Part shown: piece after piece, positions 11,701 to 20,861 of the stretch
Numbering within the stretch: position 1 is the stretch's first letter
Layout: each line of letters starts with the position of its first letter
DNA from: Mesostigma viride
Taxonomy: Eukaryota; Streptophyta; Mesostigmatophyceae; Mesostigmatales; Mesostigmataceae
NCBI GenBank assembly: GCA_009746045.1
Contig: RPFO01000050.1
Location: 64,001-128,000, forward strand
Direction of reading: 5' to 3'
DNA: 64,000 bases
Position numbers and translations under genes: made by a program
Notes under the pieces: model-generated
Told to the model about the DNA's origin: nothing
Database searches by the model: none
The model's input: the letters and a program-made list of their open reading frames with translations, nothing else

Positions 11701-12301
11701 CACATGAGCTTATTTATGATGAATGGCGCACCCACAAGTCACTGCCCGCGTTTGGCCCGTTTCCTGGTCTGTTATCCTGGCCTGTCACGCAACCGCATCT
11801 CACGCATCACCCACAACCTCCCCCCATAACACCACCCACTCAACCCACCTGCAGGCGACTGGCCCCGGTGGCGAAGTCGAGTTTGACGTTCTCTACAAGA
11901 AGAAGTACACGACCAATGGCGGGTGGATGTACGACGTGGACGTGGTGATGGACGAGCAGGAGACGCACCACCGTGTGATCGTGGGGCGTGCCTACGCCGC
12001 GTCCCTGGCCATGGACCCCGAGGCGCTGCTCGAGAAGACGTTTGCGTTCCTGCTCTCCAAGCGCGTGCAGCGCCAGACGCAGGGGGTGATCCTGTCGGGC
12101 GTCTTCCCCATTAACTACTTCACTGTGTCGGAGGTCGAGCAGTGGTACGAGGACGAGTTTGCGGCCATGTTCGAGGCAAGGAGGGACGGGGCAGGCGGCA
12201 GCACGGCGGCGCTCCCGTGGCGGTTTGACCGCGTGCATGCGTACGGGTCGCAGGCGGACAGCTTGCCCATCATCGGGCCAGGCGCCGACAAGAGCGCGTG
12301 A
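8774..12301 (+). CDS. Plastid-targeted GIY-YIG-like protein
   Basis: There are three exons, all phase 0: 8774-9544 (donor GTAAGG), 11161-11268 (acceptor CCTCCAG, donor GTGGGT) and 11855-12301 (acceptor CTGCAG, stop TGA). The joined protein is about 440 residues. The first ~100 residues are Ser/Arg-rich and poor in acids, as in a plastid transit peptide. A GIY-YIG-like domain follows ([20 protein letters not shown], about residues 132-200), then a helical linker ending in [11 protein letters not shown]. Exon 3 encodes a conserved C-terminal domain ([18 protein letters not shown] through [20 protein letters not shown]). From memory of the family, plants have a nuclear-encoded plastid protein of this type. 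The position of the catalytic Arg of true GIY-YIG nucleases, eight residues after the YIG glycine, is Ser here, so nuclease activity is doubtful. The reaction catalysed, if any, is unknown. The start is the first ATG in frame with the leader. Confidence 0.75.
10285..11140. repeat. Intronic polypyrimidine microsatellite block
   Basis: (CCCCAC)n at about 10285-10480 passes into (CTCCCT)n at about 10490-10850 and then into degenerate CCCCT/CCTCC. The plus strand is almost pure C/T for 650 bp and ends about 20 bp before the intron 1 acceptor at 11160. It lies wholly within intron 1 of the GIY-YIG-like gene. The long ORFs across it on both strands are repeat artefacts. Confidence 0.95.
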
Positions 12302-13548
12302 GAGGGGAGCGTGTAGAGGCGTGAGCGTGTGAGGCGAGAGGTCTTAGAGATTTGAGCGCTTGACGGGAGAGAGCGTAGAGGCGTGAGCGCGCGGAAGGAG
12401 AGCGGACACTATGTGCTTGGCGAGGCAAGAGCGTGTCATGCGTGCGACACGAGGCATATAACGTAACAGGCATGCTTGATGCGACAAGTGTGCGTGGCGC
12501 GCGAGGCATTGGACATGGGCGTGTGGGGCATGAGCCTTAGGGCGTGCTTCATGGGACGCGGCAGCATGGGAGATGGAGAGTCTATCGATGGGTGAGACTT
12601 TTCCTGGAGGAAGGGTTTACAACGGCTCATAGTTTATAGCACGCCAGGGGACACGACATGAGGCCAGAAGGGTGATGGGGGTGGGGGGCAACGTGCCCCT
12701 TATTTGATCCTGTTTGATCCTATTTAAGAGTTGCAAGGCAGGCGGAGCACTCGGCGGACATCGCGTGCGAAGTCCTCTGCATGGGTGACTGGTGAGGGAG
12801 GTGGGTTTGAGGGGGGGCTACCGTGGCACGACACGAGGTAGCTGTAATAAGGTGGGAGCTGGGCAGCAGGTAGGGCTTGTCAAGGAGCCATGGAATGGGG
12901 TATGCCATGGCGACAACCTTGTGATCAGTATGACAGTGAGGCAAGTCATGTTTGTGTGGCGGGAATCGAACTTTGGACCCATAAGGCAGATTCAAATTCA
13001 ATAACAGGGTGCCCCAGGCTGCAGCCTCCTTGCTTTAGTTAGCACAGGGCATGGCTGTGGGTTGTCTCCTTGACAGTTGCAGCCATAGCCCATGCTGGAT
13101 CTAATCAACAGGTACCTACGTCTTGTGGTCAGTGAAGCTGGCAACATAGGGTGCTGGCATGCGCTGACGAGTCATGGAATGACTCTCCTGCTCAATTGCT
13201 ACGCTCTGTTCGATTAGTCCTTGAAGAAGTTGGTGGCTGACATTGGAAGCCTTCACGCGTTTCCTTTCATATTTGTGGCACCGGATGGTTGTTCTTCATG
13301 GGACAACCCACGCATGCCTTTTCAGGGTAGATTACTAGATAGTTAAGTGGGACATGCAACTGCTGTTTTGATCCTTTCTTCTCGTCTGCTACATAATTCA
13401 ATAAAGCAATTTTTAATTGTTTCTGCCATTTTGATGCTGGAATATCCACTTGTAAATGTGAAGTTTTGAATACCCTAGTCCTTCCACGGCGTTGGATCAC
13501 CATTAATTAATTCATTCATTAACTAATTAATTAAGTAGGAACATACAA
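12302..13548. other. No gene recognised; 3' flank of GIY-YIG-like gene
   Basis: The first 250 bp contain imperfect repeats of an AGAGGCGTGAGCG-type motif just after the stop. The rest has only short ORFs. An ATTAATTAATTCATTC tract at 13502-13535 precedes the terminal-repeat element. Confidence 0.5.
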
Positions 13549-14036
13549 GATTCATTTGCAGATCGCGTTTTCCGCGTTTTCCGCGGCCTGGCACTGAACG
13601 CAAAGGTTTTCACCTTTGCGGAGTGTCTGATCAGAATATACGCTTGGCTGATTTCGATAGTACCGGCTACGCCCCTTTCTACTAAAAAGAAGGATTCAGC
13701 CGTGTTCAGCCCGTCTCACGGTGCGAGACTGAACAAGTCTCGCGTGCAGACACGTGTGTAGTACTCCTACACACAGATCTCGAGTGATTTATCTAGTACC
13801 AAATCCGAAAGGCTTGCATCACTCCCCGGACAGGAGAACTTTTGCGGATGACTGTAGGTGTAAGTTGGCGATGCCATGGTATCCGGAGACGTCCGTCCTA
13901 TAGTCAGCAAAATTGGTGCGAGAGGTCCCCAGTTCGATTCCGGTCGGATTCATTTGCAGATCGCGTTTTCCGCGTTTTCCGCGGCCTGGCACTGAACGCA
14001 AAGGTTTTCACCTTTGCGGAGTGTCTGATCAGAATA
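13549..14036 (+). mobile_element. Short terminal-repeat element with tRNA-like segment, copy 1
   Basis: Perfect 90-bp direct repeats (13549-13638 and 13947-14036) are exactly 398 bp apart. Each repeat contains the hairpin GCAAAGGTTTTCACCTTTGC. The body has further stem-loops (GTCTC..GAGAC and GTGTGTAG..CTACACAC, near 13714-13775) and a tRNA-like segment. The flanks ACATACAAG and AATACAAG suggest a short target duplication. There is no ORF. A near-identical copy lies at 57053-57495. The layout fits either a TRIM-like element (direct terminal repeats, no coding) or a partial tandem of a tRNA-derived SINE. Confidence 0.7.
13891..13949 (+). promoter_or_regulatory. tRNA-like head with Pol III A/B-box-like motifs
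   Basis: TCAGCAAAATTGG (13904-13916) resembles an A box, and AGTTCGATTCC (13931-13941) is close to the B-box consensus. GTCCGTC at 13891 can pair with GTCGGAT at 13943 as an acceptor-like stem. The segment is only 59 nt and lacks room for an anticodon arm, so it is not a functional tRNA. It may act as an internal Pol III promoter. The same segment occurs in the 57-kb copy. Confidence 0.5.
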
Positions 14037-14046
14037 CAAGTGTGCG

Positions 14047-14436
14047 GCACATTCTGACCTGGCCTGGCCCCAAGGACATTCCCAAAAGGGTAGGGAAACC
14101 TGTCACCAACTACGTTCAGATGTTGCTGGACGACCTAGTGGTCCCAGCCCAGTTTGAGCACCGCATCCACTCTCTCTCCCGTCTGTGGACTGCCATGCAG
14201 GACAAGACGCGGTGGAAGAAGATTGTCAAGGCGCACACGCCCGACCCTGTGGGCAAGCCACCTCCCCCCAAGCGGAGGAGGCCGGCGTTTTGATGAGTAG
14301 TGTAGTTAGGATTTTCTATAGATAGAGTTAGGATAGTTCGATCACGCGGCTTCCTCCACCCCATCCATCATGAAATATGTGCTACATGACCTCCCCACGG
14401 AGGCATGTTATAATTTAATTTAATTTAATTTTAATA
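14047..14436 (+). pseudogene. LINE 3' end: RT C-terminal tail, 3' UTR and (TTTAA)n tail
   Basis: An open segment to TGA at 14293 encodes the L1-like C-terminal tail (HILTWPGPKDIPKR ... KTRWKKIVKAHTPDPVGKPP). A nearly identical tail lies at 32115-32370. After the stop come a short 3' UTR, the stem-loop region CCTCCCCACGGAGG and GTTATAATTTAATTTAATTT, which is the microsatellite-type tail of this LINE. The upstream RT is missing (5' truncated or cut by the neighbouring terminal-repeat element). Confidence 0.75.
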
Positions 14437-14437
14437 C

Positions 14438-14911
14438 AAGTGTGCAGTTCTTGGACGTTTGGAATCATGGCATGGCTAACGTGATGACTGACTAGCTAGA
14501 CCTTTTCAGTGGTTTTCCACTTGCGGACCCGTATTTCCTCGTAAATGGTGGGAGAGCGATGGCAGCAATGGTGCTCACCACTAGACACTCCCGGCCAGTT
14601 AGGCTCGAAACACACGCCCTGATCAATCATGCTGTTTCCGGCCCCACCGTCTAGGTCATCTAGTCGCTCTACACGTAAGCCAGCCATAATTTCAATGCAC
14701 AAGGATACACATTTCCATCACCATTCATCTTCATCATCCTGAACGACTCGAACACACGGACAAGATAATGGCAGGCTCGAGCTACCATGGTCCGGATTCT
14801 CCCGATTTCTGGCCTGCGCTGGTTGTCTCCTTGACATAACTCCGTTCAGGAGTATATCAAGGAGACAACCAGCGCAGGCCAGAAATCCCGGGAGAATCCG
14901 GACCATGCACC
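14438..14911 (-). mobile_element. Family M repeat, inverted pair
   Basis: A ~390-bp copy in minus orientation (14438-14834) ends at GGTTGTCTCCTTGA. After a 22-bp spacer it meets a partial plus-oriented copy (14857-14911) starting TCAAGGAGACAACCAGCG. The two halves make a foldback with arms of about 54 bp. Other copies lie at 17847-18062 (+), 18590-18910 (-), about 36000-36070 (+, head only) and 56107-56496 (+). No coding capacity is seen in M itself. Confidence 0.7.
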
Positions 14912-15195
14912 ACCCTCATCGCGAGCCCCGAGCACATTCAGACCTTGCTGGACTGTCTGGGCCTGGAGGCGATCGGCGGTGGGGTTGGAGATTAGTGTCA
15001 AAACTGAGGCGATGGTGATTGGGGCCTCCAGTACACCGCCGCTGCCGCGCCTGCTCGACGGGACGGAGGTCCCGTTCCGCGATCGCTTCAAACTGTTGGG
15101 GAGTTGGCTCCCTGACACCGCCGACAATGTGGACACCCGCATCATCCTGGCCTGGGCTAGGCTTCGTTCGCTCAACACCTACTGGCGCTAAAAGA
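14912..15195 (+). pseudogene. L1-like RT fragment
   Basis: The open stretch encodes the segment after the YADD motif of L1-like RTs: GLEISVKTEAMVIGA, RLLDGTEVPFRDRFKLLGSW, DTADNVDTRIILAWARL. It matches the same region of element C and of the 47-kb and 54-kb fragments. It breaks off at about 15190, where the 3' end of element C begins in the opposite orientation. The tail at 31785-32515 may be its separated continuation. Confidence 0.65.
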
Positions 15196-15204
15196 GCCTG
15201 GGCG

Positions 15205-15746
15205 AGCACCGCATTAATTAGACTCGTGTAGCTCCCGTTGGGGAGTCACGGAGCATTAACCCCGATGGATGGATGGATGGATGGATGGATGGATGGGTGC
15301 AAACAGTCCTACCGGTCTAATCTATCTACATCAGCTACCTACAACATCTATCTAATAGTGGTCATCACTAACTACAACATCTATCTAAGCAGCATCATGC
15401 TACCCTAGCTAGGGGAGCTGTCTGGCGTGGGCCTCCCACGGGTTTGCACACGCGGGCGCTTCCCCATGCATGTGTAGGGGGGGGCTCGTTGTCCTCTATG
15501 ACCTGGGCCCACTTGGCCTTGTCCATCATCTTCTTCCAAATCACGGAGAGGCCTAGGCCCCCCATGTCCTCTACTAGCTGTTCCTAAAGGTGCGGGCCTT
15601 GCGGCGTCTAACATCACAGGGCCCGGCCCACGTCAGGAGGTGCCGGCCAGGCTGAGCTGGTCGCAGTCCCACGGGGGGGCCACGTGAGGTGTCTAGCTAC
15701 CTGGTTAGTGCGAGCTAGGTGCCCTACTAGCTGCAGGCGCCGCTGC
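15205..15746 (-). mobile_element. 3' part of L1-like element C (RT tail, 3' UTR, stem-loop)
   Basis: Read on the minus strand from 15746: a decayed RT C-terminus (RRLQLVGHLARTNQVARHLT, then after a frameshift LGLSVIWKKMMDKAKWAQV), a 3' UTR with (CCAT)n, then the stem-loop TGCTCCGTGACTCCCC..ACGGGAGC and an ACGAGTCTAATTAAT tail near 15205. It continues element C from 26799, the two parts being separated by the piggyBac-like element and element A. Confidence 0.65.
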
Positions 15747-17846
15747 TTAACCCTTAAATGGTGTCAACTGGAACCACCAGAACGGACTGAGTATGGGTAT
15801 CTTAGTAAGTATGAGAGTATCTAGCCAAATAACATTTTCTGGCCCACCCTTGGAACCAAGGATGCTTTTATATCAAATAACTTTGGGGTCATGTCATTGG
15901 TCACATATCTATGCCCCACAGCTGCTATAAATAGCACCCCCCCCAAGGGGGTACGGTGCAGATGGGGTTCAAGAGATATATAATGCAATATGGACCATTT
16001 CTCAAAATCTGATGACCCTGGCCCTTTGAGGGGAGTTCAAGATAATCACAGGCATGCCATAGATGCATTCACAACATGACATGCCATAGAACTGCACAGG
16101 CTAGCTAGCATACAGCCCAAAATAGCTCAGACCGTTATAACGGGTGCAGTTATTTTGGGGTGTTTTGCTAGCACTACCGTATGGGCATTCAATTCCAACG
16201 TGGTACAAAACATCATAGATGGCCACACATGGATTCCCAAACACATTTCCAGCTTAAAAATCACAACAGCATGCTATACAACAAGTGTAAAGCTTGTGCC
16301 AAGGCCCAAAACCAAGCGTAGAAGGGGTTCACAAGGAGCTACATTATCAATGCATCCAACACACTATAAAGCAATTCCAATGATTGGCAATGATAGAAAA
16401 AACAAAAGAACTAACCTGGTTATGCTTCCATGCAAGCAGGCCCCGGCCATTCATGTTTCTTGCATGCACTATGGACGCACAAGCAGAAGGATAACTTGGG
16501 CCAGCAAACCAAGAAGCAATGCCTAGAGCTGGCCAGAAAACCACTTGTCTCGCTATGTCTGTGCAGGGAAAAGCATCCCGTTATCAAGCCCACCATGTTT
16601 TGAGACAATAACAAACGCTACTTCACTGGTTTCGTTGAAGCCTCACACTAGGAACTCGGGGGTGATATAAGTGGTAAAAAGTGGTAAAATCTATATCACC
16701 CGGTGGTAAAAAGTGGTAAAAAGTGATAAAAAGTGATAAAAAGTGATAAAAAGTGATAAAAAGTGGTAAAAAAGGGGTAAAACTGGTGGTAAAAGGTGGT
16801 AAAACAGGGGGTGGTAAAAGCCTTTACCACCTCCATTTTACCACCTGACCGCCATCGTGGTAAAAAATTACCACCAGGTGGTAAAAACGAGGGTGAAAAC
16901 AGGTGGTAAAAAATTACCACCATGGAGGTGAAAAAATCGGTGGTAAAAATGGTAAAAAATATGGAGGGAAAAAACGCAGATAGATCTCACTAGGAACTCG
17001 GCTTTGAGAATGGGTGAGAAAACACGTTTCTCACCTGGGTGAGATGACCCAAAAAAGGTGAGAAAAGGAGAAAACGTGAGAAAAATCTCAAAAAACAGGA
17101 CGTGAATCAACAGCACTGGTCAAATCAGGGCAATCAAAATCGCTTCATTAAAATGTTTAAATAATAAATGTTTATAGCCGTCAAGAACCTATCGATTCAT
17201 ACTACCCATTCAGAGGCTGTTCTGAAATTGTAACCATTGATCATTTTTAATGAATCATCTATACAACACTGTTATGGCTTTATGACACATCCGTCATTGC
17301 CTTTCATCTTATACGATAGCAGCTAGTGGTTAACGAAGCTGGTCGCTTGCTAGGGCATCATGCTGACCGCTCCCATTTCATTCCCGTGGCTCCTGCAAGA
17401 ATCCAAGCAAGCCGCGACACAAGATGCAAGAGAACAAAAAGATATCAGATCCTTGACATAGACATCACCATTCTACAAGGAAGAGCTCGCCAGCACCTAA
17501 CGGTCCATGCAGCAAATGTGTAGAATACGATTTAAGACCCAACACTCACTCTTATGGCAAAGCAGCCCATACACATGAATCACACCATGCGCCAGATGTC
17601 ACACGAGCAAGCCACAACGTTGTCGTCGGATCAGAAAGCAACAAACGTGAAAACGCTAGCGGCCCAAATCTGAGATTCCGCGGAACACAGAAAATAAGAA
17701 AGCTCAGAAGCTACCAGCAAGGGATCGAACATAGGACCTTTGGCATGATTTCGCGGCTGTGTGAGTCTCCTGATCCGAAGGCATCTCACTTAAGTAACGT
17801 TTCGAAACAGCCAAACTGCGAAAACCCTCTTACCGGAGAGTTTTGC

Positions 17847-18910
17847 CAATATCAAGGAGACAACCAGCGCAGGTCAGAAATCGGGAGAATCCGGACCATG
17901 GTAGCTCGAGCCTGCCGTTATCTTGTCCGCGCTGTCGAGCCGAGCAGGATTATGAATATGAATGGAGATGGAAATGTGTAGCCTTACATGCGAAATAATG
18001 GCCGGCTGACGTGAAGAGCGACTAGATGACCTAGACGGTGGGGCCGGACACAGCTTGCTTGTTTGTGTTTCATCGTGGGCAACGAGTCCAACGACTACTT
18101 TCTCTGGGTTGCAAACTGCGGCAAATTGAACGCAAACCTCATCATGAAATCTTGACCGTCGAAATGTAACGATCCGACGACTTATGCAGTATGCCGCGTA
18201 ATTTTTTGCGGGAGAGCCGTTGGTTCCCGACGCGGGCGACCAGTGGTTTGCATTAAGTTAACTTACCTGAAGTTTTCCAACAGAAGTTACCCAAGCCGCA
18301 CGATGGCACTCATCGACGGCCTCAGTCTGCTGACTAGTCGGCCCGATTTTGGCGGCACCCAATTTGACCCCAACGGTACCTACCGACAAAGGGCATACAT
18401 TACCTTTCACGCGCACCACGACCCCTTCGAGCTCTGCTATGGCGGTGGTGCCGTGGGGCCCGCATCAGACTGCGGGCCCTTATCTTCTATGGCGGTGCTG
18501 CCGTTGGGCCCGAATCAGACTGCAGGCCCTTTATGCAGGCGGGCCCTTAATGCATGTCACTTATTTATTCTTCTGCATACAAATATGAAGCCAAGAAGTC
18601 GTGTCCTCCGGATTTTTGCATTTGCACCGTGTGCAGTTCTTGGACGTTTGGAAACATGCATGGCATATGGCTAATGTAATGACTGACTAGCTAGACCGTT
18701 TCAGTGGTTTTTCATTTGCGGGTTTTTCCTCGTAAATGGTGGGAAAGCGATCGCAGCAATGGTTCTCACCACTAGACACTCCCGGCCAGTGAAGCCCGAT
18801 TAACGTCCTCATCAAGCAACCTGTTTCCGGCCCCACTGTATAGGTCATCTTACATTCGCTCTTTGCGTAAGCCAGCCATAATTTCAATGAACAAGGCTAC
18901 ACATTTGCAT
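17847..18910. mobile_element. Two family M copies in inverted orientation
   Basis: A plus-oriented copy (17847-18062, from TCAAGGAGACAACC) and a minus-oriented copy (18590-18910, from the CACCGTGTGCAG end) flank about 530 bp. The middle contains a repeated ATGGCGGTG.TGCCGT.GGGCC motif near 18440-18515. The right copy lacks its outer ~110 bp. The pair lies inside the CACTA-like element. Confidence 0.55.
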
Positions 18911-19014
18911 ACTCTTTTCTTGGTTATCGGTGTGCCTTTGTTTGAATGCAGGGGGGATCGCTGTGCCGACACAACGCGTTCAACGTGCTGGGCATCAAAT
19001 GAGGGATCTGGGCG

Positions 19015-19280
19015 ACCACCAGTGCCCGACTAGTGTCACCACTGCCTTCCGGACCTGAGGGCAAGGCTGCAGCCGGAGCTGCAGACGTATTTTCAGGGCT
19101 TAGCGCAGCCGCCAGGCTGCCTGTGTCGAGGAGCGTTTGCTCATCACATATTGCGCAATAGCTTCGGAAAATTATATCAGCGTGTGCGTCTTAGAAAGAC
19201 GAAGCGATTGTGATATTCACAGCCGAATTCGGTGCCCAAACGAGAAAGTTATGATCTCCGCTGTCAGCCATGGCTACCTC
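19015..19280 (+). repeat. Dispersed repeat shared with 33.45-33.58 kb and 31.64-31.79 kb
   Basis: 19015-19135 is the reverse complement of 33452-33575 with few differences. 19135-19280 resembles 31640-31790 (shared GAAAATTATATCA and GAGAAAGTTATGA-like stretches). This is probably LINE untranslated sequence; no ORF is seen. Confidence 0.45.
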
Positions 19281-20861
19281 GTGGCTCGCGGCTTTGATGG
19301 TACATTGGCTATATTGTATGATAACCCTATAATCCACCTTAGTGGTGCTGAGTTTTTTTTCACATTAATGACTTAATGAAATAAAGCTCATGATTTTTCT
19401 CGTGGTATACTGTTGGGGCAGGCGCAGGCGCAAGAAGTCTCCTACGGTTGACAAACACCATATGTAGCAGGTTCACCTGACAACCATGCCAATATTTTGA
19501 TGATTGAATGAATAAAGATGCTTTTCTTGTCGTTTTGCGCCTGACATTTTTGTCGGTTTAGCACTTGTGTTTTTACCACTTGTGTGCATGCTCATGTGGT
19601 ATTTTTTTACCACTTTTTATCACTTCTTTGGTTTTACCACTTTTTATCACTTTTTACCACTTGCACAAGCCTTTTACCACCACTTTACCACTTTTTACCA
19701 CAAAGTGGTAAAAAGTGGTAAAATATACCACTTTTTTACCACTTTTTATCACTTTATATCACTTTTTATCACTTTTTATCACTTTTTACCACCCTTAGAC
19801 CTCTTTTACCACCTCGAGGTGGTAAAAAGGTGGTAAAAAGTGATAAAAAGTGGTAAATTTACCACCCCCGAGTTCCTAGTGCAGCTAATAGCAATCAAAT
19901 CTGGTCCAAAATCTGCGTGACATAGTGGTATTCCCCAACCATCACAAGCGAACGCGTACAAGCACTAAAGCAACAAAACGACAAGCAAAAACCATCGATT
20001 ACATGTCTACAACTAGTTTATAAACGATAGGACGACTTGGTACTGTAATGTATAAACGCTAACATGTTAATACGTACCAGGTCGAAACTGCAGATTACCT
20101 GCTGTGCGGGAGCCATCACTCCCACCTCACGGACACAGCCTCGAACCTTTCCTGGCCGTCATCGCTAATAAAACATGTCAAGAATAACGTAACAAGTTTA
20201 TCCACGCGCAAATATATGGACGTTTGCTTCCGAACAACAGGTAGCATACGCACTGTCACCGCCTGGCCGCTGACAGGATCTGCTGCACCGATTAGAACCT
20301 AGAGACATACTTGCGCACATCCAGACGCTTCACGGCCAGAGATATAACCTTTCTAACAATCAAGGATAATGACTACAAATTTTGAGTTCGAAATTCCAAG
20401 CCATGCTCTCGTACCAGTCATTTGCCTGCACCGCCATAGCCGCGGACGTGAATTATTTTCACTCACGTCGGTCCCGTTTGACCATGGTACCCCCCCAACT
20501 TTGATTGAGTATATCTCCCTGGCCAATTGTCCAAAGTAAGGTCTGAATAGTGCCAGGCATAGAGTACGTCTAGATCTATCGATCCCCCCAGGTTTGACCG
20601 TTAAATTATTTTTGGCGCGGCGCCTGGTTCTGCCACAAACTCAGTCCGTTAGAGTGGTAGGACTTCAACTGGAGCCACGAAAACGGACTCAGTACCATTT
20701 AAGGGTTAATGGTGCTGGTGATATATATTAAAAATATAATTACTTACAGCAGAGTGAAATCACTCAAACCAAAGCAAACGCCCAGCTATAAACCTATATA
20801 CAGAGCCATGTCAAAGCTCTATACTACGATAAGACCAATGGAAACGCCTAACGGGAGGAAC

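Larger units (their letters stand above)
16646..19881. mobile_element. CACTA-like non-autonomous element with subterminal TGGTAAAAAG arrays
   Basis: The left end CACTAGGAACTCGGGGGTG (16646-16664) is matched by its exact reverse complement at 19863-19881. Dense GTGGTAAAAAG/GTGATAAAAAG repeats follow the left TIR to about 16960, and their complements precede the right TIR from about 19567. CACTA-starting TIRs with clustered subterminal repeats are typical of the CACTA (En/Spm) superfamily. A second internal start, CACTAGGAACTCGG at 16988, carries a different subterminal repeat (GTGAGAAAA). No transposase ORF is present, and the 3-bp flanks (TCA and CAG) do not match, so a target duplication is not shown. 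Confidence 0.6.
15747..20708. mobile_element. piggyBac-like non-autonomous DNA transposon, 4.96 kb
   Basis: The ends are TTAACCCTTAAATGGT (15747-15762) and its exact reverse complement (20693-20708). This means TTAA duplications plus 12-bp terminal inverted repeats starting CCC, the pattern of the piggyBac superfamily. A 29-bp subterminal motif (TCAACTGGA..AACGGACT..AGT) lies in direct orientation near both ends (15765 and 20666). No transposase ORF is visible. A CACTA-like element (16646-19881) fills much of the interior. Removing the element with one TTAA restores the collinearity of the interrupted RT of element C, which supports the boundaries independently. Confidence 0.65.

Noticed and set aside
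13891-13949. Functional tRNA gene
   Set aside because: Only 59 nt, no anticodon arm, and repeated inside a mobile element; better explained as a tRNA-like head.
13549-14036. Retrozyme or hammerhead ribozyme element
   Set aside because: Direct ends and stem-loops suggested it, but no complete CTGATGA..GAAA core was found.
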